Shown: positions 35,577-45,212, counted from the first letter of the stretch. The stretch is 64,000 nt of DNA from JAPOXR01 sp965214695 (GCA_965214695.1 OZ243967.1:1984001-2048000), one strand, 5' to 3'. A program made the numbers and translations. The notes: generated by a model from the letters alone, not told the origin.

Positions 35577-36261
35577 GTTGCGCATCCGCCCGGTTCATGG
35601 AACCGGATATGTGGTGATCGCCCTTGCACTCGTGGTCGGCATTCTCGGGCTGGCCGCCACCTTCCTGATCCGCAGCCTTCCCGATGCCAATGCCTTCAAC
35701 GCCCGTGTCGAGCGCCTGTTCATCGAAAATGCCAACCTGACCTCGGAGGCCGAATTGCGGCTGCTCGAGGTGCTGGCGCAATCCGGTAATGCCTTTTCCG
35801 ACGCGGTGTCATCCTACCGGATCATCGTCCTGGTGCTCCTGGTATTCGCCGCCGCCCTGCTGATTTCGGCCATCGTGTTCCTGGTCAACACCCTGGCGCT
35901 TGGCCGCCGCATGTCGGAAGTCGAACGGGCCGGTATGCACATCACCAGCCTCATCATCAGCCGGGATGAACAGGTCGCACATCTGAACAATTTGGAGATC
36001 ACGCTGACGCCGGCAACCATGGAGACCCTGGCCTTGCTGTGCGAAGCGCGGCTTGACAACGAGATCCTGACCGGTGCCCAGCTGGAGTCGCTGATCACCG
36101 GCAAGGATGTTCTCGATTGCGACGAGGCGGCCGGCGCAACACGCATCAAGCGGTTGCGCGACGCATTGGGCAACCAGATCGTGTCGGAGCTCCTGGTCAA
36201 GAACATCACCCGCAGCGGCTACCTGCTGTCAATTGACAGGAATTCCATCAAGCTGCTTTGA
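35548..36261 (+). CDS. Two-pass membrane protein with a C-terminal winged-helix-like domain
   Basis: The 237-residue protein has a first membrane segment at about 20-42 (VVIALALVVGILGLAATF), an intervening roughly 45-residue loop and a second segment at about 92-115 (IIVLVLLVFAAALLISAIVF). A cytoplasmic part follows, whose last 80 residues (TPATMETLALLCEARLDNE to RSGYLLSID) resemble an OmpR-type winged helix. A membrane-bound regulator is inferred, with the loop as a possible sensor. No kinase or partner is adjacent. It is coupled by overlap to the small secreted protein. Confidence 0.72.
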   Translation: MPDRSSFASRLRIRPVHGTGYVVIALALVVGILGLAATFLIRSLPDANAFNARVERLFIENANLTSEAELRLLEVLAQSGNAFSDAVSSYRIIVLVLLVFAAALLISAIVFLVNTLALGRRMSEVERAGMHITSLIISRDEQVAHLNNLEITLTPATMETLALLCEARLDNEILTGAQLESLITGKDVLDCDEAAGATRIKRLRDALGNQIVSELLVKNITRSGYLLSIDRNSIKLL

Positions 36262-36288
36262 GCCTGGCATCGGGCGCGGCCTGCCGGA

Positions 36289-36365
36289 TGGCGGCCCCGA
36301 CAGGATTCGAACCTGTGACCTACCGCTTAGGAGGCGGTCGCTCTATCCTGCTGAGCTACGGGGCC
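36289..36365 (-). tRNA. tRNA-Arg (CCT)
   Basis: A full cloverleaf is readable on the minus strand. The acceptor stem GGCCCCG pairs with CGGGGCC, the D arm is GCTC...GAGC, the anticodon stem ACCGC/GCGGT has loop CTCCTAA (anticodon CCT), and the T arm is ACAGG-TTCGAAT-CCTGT. Discriminator G is followed by an encoded CCA (36289-36291 on the plus strand). It reads AGG codons. Confidence 0.96.
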
Positions 36366-36506
36366 GCTACCGCACTATTCAGCGACAATCATTGCAAGAC
36401 AAGGATAAATTGATGGAGCCGGGCAGCAACACATTGCAAGGTTTTTGCGGCCTGCCTGCCCATGCTGCCGGTCCGCCGCCAACCCCTGCCAGCCCGGCCT
36501 GCCACC

Positions 36507-37574
36507 ATGTTTGAGCCCCGCACGCTTGCCGATTTCCAGACGGCGGAATTCGACGAGGTGATCGATGTCAGGTCTCCATCCGAATTCGCCGAGGATCACG
36601 TGATCGGCGCGGTCAACCTGCCGGTTCTCTCCGATGCACAGCGGTCACTGGTCGGCAGGATCTATACCGGCGAGAGCAGGTTTCGGGCCAAGCGGGTCGG
36701 TGCGGCGCTGGTTGCCAGGAACATTGCCGATCATCTCGACGGTCACCTTGCCGGGATGCCGGGCGATTACCGGCCTCTGGTCTATTGCTGGCGCGGCGGC
36801 GAGCGGTCCGGCGCCATGGCCGAGATCCTCGGCCGGGTCGGGTGGCGGGTGGAAGCCCTCGCAGGCGGATACCGGAGTTGGCGGCGCCTGGTGAGCAGGC
36901 TGCTCTATGACACCGGGTTTCCGGCCCGTGTCATACTCCTGGCCGGCAATACCGGCACCGCCAAGACTCCAATCCTGCGGCAACTGGCGGCATCGGGCGC
37001 GCAAATCATCGACCTCGAGGCGTTGGCCAGCCACCGGGGCTCCCTCTTCGGGGCCACCGGCAGCGGCCAACCCTCCCAGAAGCGATTCGAAAGCGCGCTG
37101 GCCGTCGGCATCGACCGGCTTGATCCGGACCTGCCGGTGGTGATCGAGGCCGAATCCAGCAGGATCGGCCAGTGCCAGATTCCCCCGTCACTGTGGCGCG
37201 CCATGCAGGCGGCGCCGCGAATCGAATTGCGGGCATCGGTGGAGATACGGGTGGCGAACATCATGGCCGAATTCTCCGATCTTGTCGACGATCCGGCCCG
37301 GCTGAAGGATACGATTCTCCTGCTTGCCCCCTTTCACTCACGGGATCGGATTGCCGCCTGGCTCGAGGCGGCATCGGAGAGGCGCTTCGAGACCCTGGTC
37401 GCCGAGCTGATCACGCATCATTACGACCCCCGTTATCACCGGCACCGGGAGCGAGGCCGGACGCACTGCCTGTTCCCGGTCGAACTGACCAGCGCCTTGC
37501 CGGATGACATTGCCATCACCGCCCGGCAGATTGTCTCGAAGGCCGGGCTGTGCCTGCCGGTCAGCCCACGGTAA
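36507..37574 (+). CDS. mnmH: tRNA 2-selenouridine synthase
   Basis: The 355-residue SelU/MnmH enzyme replaces sulfur by selenium at the wobble 2-thiouridine of tRNAs, using selenophosphate. An N-terminal rhodanese domain (DEVIDVRSPSEF) ends in the catalytic Cys94 of VYCWRGGERSGAMA. A P-loop domain follows with LLAGNTGTAKTPIL (about 144-157). The start at 36507 matches the family N-terminus. It is convergent with, and overlaps by 14 bp, the selD fusion that supplies its selenium donor. Confidence 0.93.
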   Translation: MFEPRTLADFQTAEFDEVIDVRSPSEFAEDHVIGAVNLPVLSDAQRSLVGRIYTGESRFRAKRVGAALVARNIADHLDGHLAGMPGDYRPLVYCWRGGERSGAMAEILGRVGWRVEALAGGYRSWRRLVSRLLYDTGFPARVILLAGNTGTAKTPILRQLAASGAQIIDLEALASHRGSLFGATGSGQPSQKRFESALAVGIDRLDPDLPVVIEAESSRIGQCQIPPSLWRAMQAAPRIELRASVEIRVANIMAEFSDLVDDPARLKDTILLLAPFHSRDRIAAWLEAASERRFETLVAELITHHYDPRYHRHRERGRTHCLFPVELTSALPDDIAITARQIVSKAGLCLPVSPR

Positions 37575-39750
37575 TCCACGGCCTGCCTGCCTCCAACTCG
37601 CCGAAGAGCGATGGCGTCTCGCCGGCATCCTCCAGCTCGTGCAACACGTCGCCGGCCATCGCCGCCGGCACCGCCGCCAACAGCCCGCATGCCGTCTGCG
37701 GGTCGAACAGCAGGTCGGTCGCCCCGCAGCACTTGATGGTCATGCTTGCCGACAGGGCGGAATTCGAAGTCCAGATCGATGAGCGAATGCCCTGGTCAGC
37801 CAGTTCGGCGGCGCCGTCAAGAAGCGGAATATCGGCCATGCTTATGCTGGCGGCCAGGCCCGAGGCCTCCAGGATTTCGAAGAGATGGCCAGCGAGGCCG
37901 AAACCGGTCACATCGGTCATCGCCGATGCCCAGCGGCCAAGGATGGCCGCCGCCTTGCCGGACGGTCTCGACATGGCCGCCCAGGAAGCTGCCACATCCC
38001 TGCCCATCGCCTTGCCTTCCATCTCGCCGGCAAGCATGATTCCGGTGCCGATCGGACGGGTCATGATCAACCGGTCGCCCGCCCTTGCTCCCGACTTGAC
38101 CACCGGATTGCCGACCGGAATTCCGGTAACGGCAAAACCGATCATCATTTCGCTCCCCTGGCTGGTGTGGCCGCCGACGATTTCCGCCCCCTCGCCGGCA
38201 AACACGCCGCTGGCCGCATCCATGATCTCCCGCTGGGTTGCCGCCAGCATCCGCCCCGACATCCGCGGCAGGACGATCGACGCCAGCGCCGCCTGCGGCC
38301 GGGCGCCCATCGACCAGATGTCGCCCATTGCATGGATTGCGGCGATGCGGGCAAACAGCCAGGAATCCTCGACAAAGACCCGCAGGTGGTCGGTGGACAT
38401 CACCTGCGACACGCCGCCCCAGCGGAGGATGGCAGCATCATCGCCGATACCGGCCGCCACATGGGCATGGGCGCCGCTGCGCAACCCGGCCAGCCCCTCC
38501 TGCAATGCCGGACGGGCGAGTTTCGAACCACAGCCGCCGCACAGCTTGCCCTGCTCGGCCAGCATCTCGCTCACCCCGGCCGCCAGCTGGTCCGGCAGCG
38601 GCGGTGGCGACATGTCCGGCAGCTGGCGGAACCTGTCCATGAAGGCCTGGTCGATCCTGTCCTTGACCTGCCAGACCCAACCCCCGCTCGCCGACAGGCC
38701 GAACCGCTCGCCAACCGCATGTTTGCCGCCGGTCGAGACCAGCTTCAGGAAACCGCGCTGCGGCGAGAATCGCTTCGGCATCGTCCCGGTCAGCGCCGCC
38801 CGCAAATTGTGATAAAGCACCGGCGCCGACCGGACGGCGTAGACGCCGGCCCGCCGGCGGGGCGAGCGGGACATGTGGGCACAGTCACCGGCGGCGAAGA
38901 TTGCCGGCGTCGATGTCGAGCGCAGGAACTCGTCGACCCGAATGAATCCCTGTTCGAGATCAAGCCCGGCCCCGGCAAACCATTCCGGCGGTCGGGCGCC
39001 AGCTGCACCGACCACGAACCCCGCCTCGATGCGTCTGCCGTCGGCAAGTTCAAGCCAATCCCTGTCGATCCTTGCGACCCGGGTGCTGCAGTGAATGGTG
39101 ATGCCGGCATGACCGGCGCGGCGGACCAGCATCCGCCGGGGGGCGGCAGCCAGCTCTCCCAGCGGGCGGTCCGACTGCTCGATGACCGTGATCTGCGCCG
39201 CCTGCACGGTCTCCGAGCGCATGCGATGGGCAAATGCCAATGCCAGTTCGACCCCTCCGACCCCGCCGCCGATCACCGCGACGCAGGGTCGGCGCTCGCC
39301 GCGGCCGATTTCGGCCAGGAACCGTTCCCAGCGATCGGCAAGCGTCCCGAGCGGCTTGGCCGGAACTGCCCAGCGGGCAAATCCGGGGATGTGCGGGCAG
39401 TCAGTGGAAATTCCGACATTGATCGAGAGCGTGTCGAATGACAGCGGCGCCTGCCGATCGAGCACCACCAGCTTCCGGTCGAGGTCGATGCCGGTCGCCG
39501 AGGCCAGGGTCAGCCTCGCCCCGGCACGCCGGCACAGGCGGACCAGGTCGATGTCCAGATCATCCCGCGAGTAATGGCCGGCAATGAAGCCTGGCAGCAT
39601 CCCGGTATAGGGGGCGGTCGGCTCCGGGTTGATCAAGGTGACCCGTGCGCCGGCCAGGGGAGTCATCGCCCAACTCCTCAGGACCAGCGCATGCGCATGC
39701 CCCCCGCCCAACAGCACCAGGTCACGCGTCAGTGGCAGAAGATCTCTCAC
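37561..39750 (-). CDS. selD: Fusion of FAD-dependent NADH-dehydrogenase-like protein with selenophosphate synthase
   Basis: The 729-residue bifunctional protein has an N-terminal half (about 1-370) that is a pyridine nucleotide-disulfide-type flavoprotein: FAD motif LVLLGGGHAHALVL, NAD motif AVIGGGVGGVELAL, and FAADGC-type FAAGDCAHM. The C-terminal half (from about 390) is SelD, which makes selenophosphate from selenide and ATP, with active-site region GKLCGGCGSKL, GDDAAIL, AIHAMGDIWSMGA and DVTGFGLAGHL. The catalytic residue is Cys, not selenocysteine. This fusion is known in proteobacteria; the flavoprotein may supply reduced selenium, which is inferred. Confidence 0.93.
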   Translation of the reverse strand: MRDLLPLTRDLVLLGGGHAHALVLRSWAMTPLAGARVTLINPEPTAPYTGMLPGFIAGHYSRDDLDIDLVRLCRRAGARLTLASATGIDLDRKLVVLDRQAPLSFDTLSINVGISTDCPHIPGFARWAVPAKPLGTLADRWERFLAEIGRGERRPCVAVIGGGVGGVELALAFAHRMRSETVQAAQITVIEQSDRPLGELAAAPRRMLVRRAGHAGITIHCSTRVARIDRDWLELADGRRIEAGFVVGAAGARPPEWFAGAGLDLEQGFIRVDEFLRSTSTPAIFAAGDCAHMSRSPRRRAGVYAVRSAPVLYHNLRAALTGTMPKRFSPQRGFLKLVSTGGKHAVGERFGLSASGGWVWQVKDRIDQAFMDRFRQLPDMSPPPLPDQLAAGVSEMLAEQGKLCGGCGSKLARPALQEGLAGLRSGAHAHVAAGIGDDAAILRWGGVSQVMSTDHLRVFVEDSWLFARIAAIHAMGDIWSMGARPQAALASIVLPRMSGRMLAATQREIMDAASGVFAGEGAEIVGGHTSQGSEMMIGFAVTGIPVGNPVVKSGARAGDRLIMTRPIGTGIMLAGEMEGKAMGRDVAASWAAMSRPSGKAAAILGRWASAMTDVTGFGLAGHLFEILEASGLAASISMADIPLLDGAAELADQGIRSSIWTSNSALSASMTIKCCGATDLLFDPQTACGLLAAVPAAMAGDVLHELEDAGETPSLFGELEAGRPWITVG

Positions 39751-40030
39751 CTGGCAGGGCCTCTCGAAGTGGCGGGTGGCAGATCCTCACATACCAGCAC
39801 CCCGGTGAAAATCCGAACAGCCAAATCCGGGGAAGCGGGGGAGCCGGTCCGGGAGGGTTGCATCCAGGCACCGCCCAAGCGGTGAGAACGGGCTTGCAGG
39901 ACCGACATTCGAAGCGGCCCTGGCCAATGCGGCGGTGGCAACGTCCATGCGGTGAGGGCAGTTCACAACCGGCTTGTCCCGACGGAGCCGCATGGCTAAT
40001 GGAGACCGTGTTGTTTCTTGAGGGGGTGAC

Positions 40031-40309
40031 ATGCAGGCTGGTGACGCGGAGATCATGGCCATCAAGGCCATTGGCTGGATGGCCGAAAACCAGCCGGCGC
40101 TTGACAGGTTTCTTGCCGAGACCGGCGAAGATGGCGGGAGCATCGGCGAGCGGCTGCCGGACCCGGAATTCCTGGCGGCGATCATCGACCACCTCCTGTC
40201 ATCGGATGAGTCGGTGCGCGAGTTCTGCGCGGCGCACCAGATCCCCCCCGAAGCGCCGATGCGGGCAAGGACGCTGCTGCCAGGCGGCGATGCCCCGAAC
40301 TGGACCTGA
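40031..40309 (+). CDS. DUF3572 family protein
   Basis: The 92-residue cytoplasmic helical protein has AIKAIGWMAENQPALDRFL near the start, FLAAIIDHLLSSDESVREFC in the middle and a PNWT ending. It fits the alphaproteobacterial DUF3572 family. GAGGGGG precedes the ATG. Three bases separate it from the HAD phosphatase gene, so they are co-transcribed. Function is unknown. The 280-bp gap upstream to selD is a divergent promoter region in which no gene is seen. Confidence 0.82.
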   Translation: MQAGDAEIMAIKAIGWMAENQPALDRFLAETGEDGGSIGERLPDPEFLAAIIDHLLSSDESVREFCAAHQIPPEAPMRARTLLPGGDAPNWT

Positions 40310-40312
40310 TCG

Positions 40313-41026
40313 ATGCGGGGGAGGATCCGGGGGCTCGTATTCGACAAGGACGGCACGCTGTTCGACTTTCAGCGATCCTGGTCGTCCTGGATGCGGCTCG
40401 TGCTGACGAGGCTGGCGGCGGGCGACCGGGAGATGGCGGCGAGGGCCGGCACCGCCCTCGGTTTTGACTTGGCGAAGGGCGAGTTCCGTCCCGGCGGCTC
40501 CTTTGTTGCCGGCACTCCGGAATCGACCCTGGACATCCTGCGCCTGTCATTTCCGAAGCTGGGGTTGGCGGACATCCTCGGGGTACTGCAATCGGCGACC
40601 GATGAAACCCCGCAGGTGGAGGCGGTGCCGCTCAAACCGCTGATTGGCGGGTTGGCGGCCGAGTATACGCTTGGCCTGGCCACCAATGATCACCTGTCGA
40701 CCGCCAGGCAACACGTCGCCGGTGCCGGCATTGTCGAACACTTCACATTCCTGGCCGGGTCCGACAGCGGTTTCCTTGCCAAGCCGGAGCCGGACATGCT
40801 GCTGGCCTTTTGCGACTGCACCGGGATCGCCCCGGAGCAGTCTGTCATGATCGGCGACAGCCCGGAGGATTTGAAAGCCGGGCGGGCGGCGGGGATGATC
40901 ACGGTTGGCGTCCTGACCGGCACTGCATCGCGCCAGGCCCTGGCCCCGCTTGCCGACACCGTCCTGGAAGACGTTGGCGCCCTTCCCGGCTGGTTGCAGG
41001 ACGCCCGGCGGTCCGCCGCCAGCTGA
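40313..41026 (+). CDS. HAD-family phosphatase, phosphoglycolate phosphatase-like
   Basis: The 237-residue hydrolase has nucleophile Asp11 and acid/base Asp13 (LVFDKDGTLFDF), motif II in GLATNDHL, motif III Lys in LAKPEPDMLL and motif IV GDSPEDLKAGRAAG. A helical cap follows the first motif, as in Gph/YrfG-type enzymes that dephosphorylate small phosphoesters. The substrate is not evident. It is immediately downstream of the DUF3572 gene. Confidence 0.87.
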   Translation: MRGRIRGLVFDKDGTLFDFQRSWSSWMRLVLTRLAAGDREMAARAGTALGFDLAKGEFRPGGSFVAGTPESTLDILRLSFPKLGLADILGVLQSATDETPQVEAVPLKPLIGGLAAEYTLGLATNDHLSTARQHVAGAGIVEHFTFLAGSDSGFLAKPEPDMLLAFCDCTGIAPEQSVMIGDSPEDLKAGRAAGMITVGVLTGTASRQALAPLADTVLEDVGALPGWLQDARRSAAS

Positions 41027-41162
41027 CCCGGCCAATCCGGGACTTGCCTTCGGGCCGGACAATTCGAACTTGTAAATCCCGACCACTCACCGCAAACATT
41101 GGCCCGGCGGCCAGATCCGGCCGCATTGCCGGTCTCGAAACCGTTGCGAATGCAGGTGCAGC

Positions 41163-42713
41163 ATGTCCAGACGAGCCAGTCGGAGGAGCGGGGGCCACCG
41201 GGCAAATCTGGAGCGCAGTTCACGCACTGCCATCAACCAGATGGATTGGCGCATACCGGTCAACACCGACAGGCCGACCGAACCCCTTGACGAGGAGGGA
41301 ATCGAGGCCATCCATGACGGCGCCATGCGGGTGCTGGAAGAGATCGGCATCGAGTTCCTGAACGCCGAATCGACCGCCATTCTCGAAGAGGCGGGTTGCA
41401 CCGTCGATGGCACCAATGTCCGCATGGGGCGTGACTTCGTCATGGAAATGATCGAACTCGCCCCCGAAACGTTCACCATCACGCCCCGCAACACCGACCG
41501 GCGGGTCACGATCGGCGGCAAGCACATCGTGTTCGGCAATGTCTCCTCGCCACCGAACAGCTATGATCTGGACAATGGCAAGCAGGTCGGCACCCGCCGC
41601 AGTTTCCAGGATTTGCTCAAGCTGACCCAGTATTTCAACTGCATTCACCTGGCATGCGGCTACCCGGTGGAGCCGGTGGATCTGCATCCGTCGATTCGCC
41701 ATCTCGACTGCCTCTTCGACAAGCTGACCCTCACCGACAAACCGGTGCATGCCTATTCCCTGGGCAAGGAGCGGATCGAGGATGTCATGGAAATGGTTCG
41801 CATTGCCGGCGGGCTGACCGATGATGAATTCGAGCAGGCACCGAGAGTCTTCACCAACATCAACTCCACCTCGCCCCTCAAGCACGATTTGCCGATGCTC
41901 GACGGGGCCATGCGCATGGCCCGCCGTGGCCAGGCGGTATTCATCTCGCCCTTCACCCTGGCCGGGGCCATGGCGCCGGTGACAATGGCGGGGGCCGTCA
42001 CGCAGTCAATCGCCGAGGGGCTGGCAGCCATCGCCCTGATGCAGGTGATCCGGCCCGGAACGCCTTGCGTGTTCGGAACCTTCACCTCGAATGTCGACAT
42101 GCGCTCCGGTGCCCCGGCCTTCGGCACCCCGGAATACATGCGAGCCACCCAGATGACCGGCCAGATGTGCCGGTTCTACCGGCTTCCCCTGCGTGCCTCC
42201 AACGCCTGTGCCGCCAATGTGCCCGACGGGCAGTCGGTCTGGGAAAGCAGCAACTCGCTGTGGTCGGCGGTGCAATCCGGTGTCAACGTGGTCTACCACG
42301 CCGCCGGATGGTTGGAGGGCGGCCTCATCGCCTGCCCGGAAAAATTCGTCATGGATTGCGAAATCCTGCAGCAGATCCAGCGATATTTCGAGGCGGCCCT
42401 TGTCGCGACCGCCGAGGAGGACATTGCCATCGACGCCATACGCGAGGTTGGATGCAACGGGCATTTCTTCGGCGCCTCGCACACGCAGGAGCGGTATTCC
42501 ACCGCCTTCTACGAACCCTTCATGAGCGACTGGCGCAATTTCGAGGCCTGGGAAGCCGAGGGCGGGGTCTGGACCGCCCAGCGAGCCAACAGCCTCTACA
42601 AGGCGATCCTGGCCGATTACGAACCGCCGCCGCTTGATGCGGCGATCCGGCAGGAACTCGAGGAATTCGTCGACCGGCGCAAGCGCGAAGGCGGTGCGCC
42701 AACCGATTTCTGA
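41163..42713 (+). CDS. MttB-family (trimethylamine methyltransferase-like) corrinoid methyltransferase, no pyrrolysine
   Basis: The 516-residue TIM-barrel protein of the MttB superfamily has the Arg-rich leader MSRRASRRSGGHRANLERSS and LDEEGIEAIHDGAMRVLEEIG-type start of the domain (20 residues of it typical). SPFTLAGAMAPVTMAGAV, SNACAANVPDGQS and a long GWLEGGLIA segment are conserved. Archaeal MttB has pyrrolysine; this gene has no in-frame amber codon, so it belongs with non-Pyl homologs. Characterised members demethylate glycine betaine or other quaternary amines, passing methyl to a corrinoid protein. No corrinoid protein or reactivase is adjacent, so the substrate and even the reaction are unproven. 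Confidence 0.88.
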   Translation: MSRRASRRSGGHRANLERSSRTAINQMDWRIPVNTDRPTEPLDEEGIEAIHDGAMRVLEEIGIEFLNAESTAILEEAGCTVDGTNVRMGRDFVMEMIELAPETFTITPRNTDRRVTIGGKHIVFGNVSSPPNSYDLDNGKQVGTRRSFQDLLKLTQYFNCIHLACGYPVEPVDLHPSIRHLDCLFDKLTLTDKPVHAYSLGKERIEDVMEMVRIAGGLTDDEFEQAPRVFTNINSTSPLKHDLPMLDGAMRMARRGQAVFISPFTLAGAMAPVTMAGAVTQSIAEGLAAIALMQVIRPGTPCVFGTFTSNVDMRSGAPAFGTPEYMRATQMTGQMCRFYRLPLRASNACAANVPDGQSVWESSNSLWSAVQSGVNVVYHAAGWLEGGLIACPEKFVMDCEILQQIQRYFEAALVATAEEDIAIDAIREVGCNGHFFGASHTQERYSTAFYEPFMSDWRNFEAWEAEGGVWTAQRANSLYKAILADYEPPPLDAAIRQELEEFVDRRKREGGAPTDF

Positions 42714-42776
42714 CCGGCGGACGAACCCTGTCAGCCGCGCCTCCTGTTGGCCGGCTCGATTCCGCCCGAGACCCTG

Positions 42777-45212
42777 TCAGCCACGCAGTCGGCCACCGGT
42801 TGCCTCGGCGACCCTGGCGGTGATGTCGGAACAGATCTCGTCCAGCTCCGCCTCGCGAAGGGTCGCCTTCACCGGCTGGATCCGCACCCCGACTGCCAGC
42901 GACTTGCTGCCGGCGCCGAACTGTCTCTCGGCATCCTTCCCCGCATATTCGTCGAAGATTTCGACCGATTCGATGATCTTGCGAAACCTGGACCGGTAGA
43001 CAGCCCTCACCAAATCGGCCGCCATCACTTCCTCGCCAACCACGAACGCAAAATCCCGCTCGACCGCCTGCAGGTCACTGACCAGCAGCGCCGGCCTCGT
43101 GCGGCCCCGCGACCTCGGCATCGGCACCTCGTCCAGGAATACCGTGAACGCCACCGCCCTGCCCCGGACTCCCGCCGCCTCGAGAATGCGCGGATGCAAC
43201 TCCCCGAATGTCGCCAGCGTCATTCCGGGCCTGACGAAGGCAGATCCCGACCGTCCCGGATGCCACCAACCCGGTACATCGGTGGAAAACTTGAGATTGC
43301 CGGGACCACGGATTGCCGCCATCACCGATTGGCAGTCGGCCTTTGCATCATAGAGGTCCGACCCCCTTGCCGGCCCATGCGGATTGCGGCCGGTTACCAC
43401 GCCGGCAATCACCCCGGCCGCCTGCATCGATTGCTGTCCCGGCTCGCCGCCGAAGAATACCGGGCCAACCTCGAAGAGCGACAGCCCGCCTGCGCCCCGT
43501 GACTGGTTGCGGGCGACGGCACGCAGCAATCCCGGCAGCAAATCCGGGCGCATGACGTCCAGCTCCGACGATATCGGGTTCTCCAGCTCGACCAGTTTCT
43601 GGTCGCCAGCACACATTGCGGCAAGCTCGCGGTCGGCGAAGGAATAGGTCACGCATTCATGGTATCCGAGTGCGGCAATGGTCCTGCGGGCCATGCGTTC
43701 CCGTTTCTGCACCGGGGTCAGGATCGGGTCGCTGACCTGCTGCCCAATTCTTGGCAGCGGCTTGCCCTCAAGCCTGGCAAGCGATGCAATCCTGGCGATC
43801 TCCTCGACAAGATCGGCCTCGCCGCCGATGTCCGGCCGCCATGAGGGCACCACCGTCTCGATGATTTCGCCATTCAGGGTCGGCGAAAAACCCAGTGCCG
43901 AGAGTATTCGCAGCTGCTCACCGGTCTCCACCGCCATGCCCACCAACGCCGCGGTCCGGCCAACCCGGAGATCGTAGCGGCGAGGCGACAGCGAAGCCGA
44001 ACCATCATGACCGATATCCGACGCCTCGCCGCCGCAAATGTCGAGGATCATCCGGGTTGCCAGTTCCAGCCCCTCCTCGGCAAATTGCGGATCGACGCCG
44101 CGCTCGAACCGGTATCGGGCATCGGAGTTGATCTTGAGTTTCCTGCCGGTCGTGGCGGTCAGCACCGGGTCCCAGAGGGCACTCTCCAGGAACACATTCA
44201 CTGTCTCCCCGGTGCAACCCGTGCCGAGTCCGCCCATGATCCCGGCAATGCTCTCCGGACCGTTGTCGTCGGAAATCAGCATCATGCCGGACTCCATCCG
44301 GTACTCGGTCCCATCCAGGGCCAGGATGGTCTCGCCACCGCTGGCCGGATGAATGCGCAGCCCCCCGCACAGCTTGTCGACATCGAATGCATGGAGCGGC
44401 CGGTTGCGGTCGAAGGTCACGTAGTTGGTGATGTCGACCACGGCCGAAATCGGCCGCAGCCCGATTGCACGCAACCGCCCCTGCAGCCAGTCGGGCGATT
44501 GGCAATTGTCGGCGCCGCGGATGACCCGGCCGAAAAACGCCGGGCACCCTTCTCCCGCCGCCGAAGGATCAATGGTGATCGATACCGGGCAGGGAAACTG
44601 CCCCTCAACCGGCGCTGCCACGGACGGCACCATCGTCCCGAGGCCGCGCGCCGCCAGGTCGCGGGCAATTCCCCGGACCCCAAGGCCATCCGGTCGATTT
44701 GGCGTCACCGCGATCTCGACCGCCGGATCGTCCATCCCCCGGTAATCGATGAACCGCTCGCCGAGCGGCGCATCCGCCGGCAGGTCGATGATGCCGTCAT
44801 GTTCATCGGAAATCTTCAACTCCCGCTCCGAACATAGCATGCCATTGCTCTCGACGCCGCGGATACTGCTCTTGCCGAGCAGGAGCCCGGTTCCGGGAAT
44901 CCGCACCCCGACCGGCGCAAACACCCCGATCATGCCGGCACGGGCATTCGGTGCGCCGCACACGACGCTGACCTTGCTGCTGTCACCCCCCGGCCCGTCC
45001 GGCCACACCTCGACCAGGCAGACCCGGAGCCTGTCGGCATCCGGATGCGGCTCCGCCGCCAGGACGCGGCAGACCCTGAACGCGCCCATCTCCGATGCGG
45101 GATCGTCGATTCCCTCGACCTCGAAGCCGATATCGGTCAGCGCCTCGCAAATCGCATCGAGACCGGCATCTGTCTGCAGGTGGTCCTTGAGCCATGACAG
45201 GGTGAATTTCAT
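42777..45212 (-). CDS. pheT: Phenylalanine-tRNA ligase beta subunit
   Basis: The 811-residue subunit starts with KFTLSWLKDHL. An EMAP-like tRNA-binding domain follows (VVCGAPNARAGMIGVFAPVG), then the B3/B4 editing domain, B5 domain, catalytic-like core and the C-terminal ferredoxin-fold anticodon-binding domain (DLQAVERDFAFVVGEEV). It pairs with PheS to charge tRNA-Phe. pheS normally lies directly upstream, but here 413 bp of noncoding sequence and then the giant adhesin gene lie upstream, and no pheS is in the window. The protein looks complete. Confidence 0.95.
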   Translation of the reverse strand: MKFTLSWLKDHLQTDAGLDAICEALTDIGFEVEGIDDPASEMGAFRVCRVLAAEPHPDADRLRVCLVEVWPDGPGGDSSKVSVVCGAPNARAGMIGVFAPVGVRIPGTGLLLGKSSIRGVESNGMLCSERELKISDEHDGIIDLPADAPLGERFIDYRGMDDPAVEIAVTPNRPDGLGVRGIARDLAARGLGTMVPSVAAPVEGQFPCPVSITIDPSAAGEGCPAFFGRVIRGADNCQSPDWLQGRLRAIGLRPISAVVDITNYVTFDRNRPLHAFDVDKLCGGLRIHPASGGETILALDGTEYRMESGMMLISDDNGPESIAGIMGGLGTGCTGETVNVFLESALWDPVLTATTGRKLKINSDARYRFERGVDPQFAEEGLELATRMILDICGGEASDIGHDGSASLSPRRYDLRVGRTAALVGMAVETGEQLRILSALGFSPTLNGEIIETVVPSWRPDIGGEADLVEEIARIASLARLEGKPLPRIGQQVSDPILTPVQKRERMARRTIAALGYHECVTYSFADRELAAMCAGDQKLVELENPISSELDVMRPDLLPGLLRAVARNQSRGAGGLSLFEVGPVFFGGEPGQQSMQAAGVIAGVVTGRNPHGPARGSDLYDAKADCQSVMAAIRGPGNLKFSTDVPGWWHPGRSGSAFVRPGMTLATFGELHPRILEAAGVRGRAVAFTVFLDEVPMPRSRGRTRPALLVSDLQAVERDFAFVVGEEVMAADLVRAVYRSRFRKIIESVEIFDEYAGKDAERQFGAGSKSLAVGVRIQPVKATLREAELDEICSDITARVAEATGGRLRG

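Noticed and set aside
36289..36365. tRNA-Arg as an integration site for a genomic island
   Set aside because: No integrase gene or direct repeat of the tRNA 3' end was seen nearby, and the genes on both sides are ordinary chromosomal ones.
41163..42713. Pyrrolysine-containing MttB
   Set aside because: The frame has no internal TAG; it is a continuous 516-residue reading.
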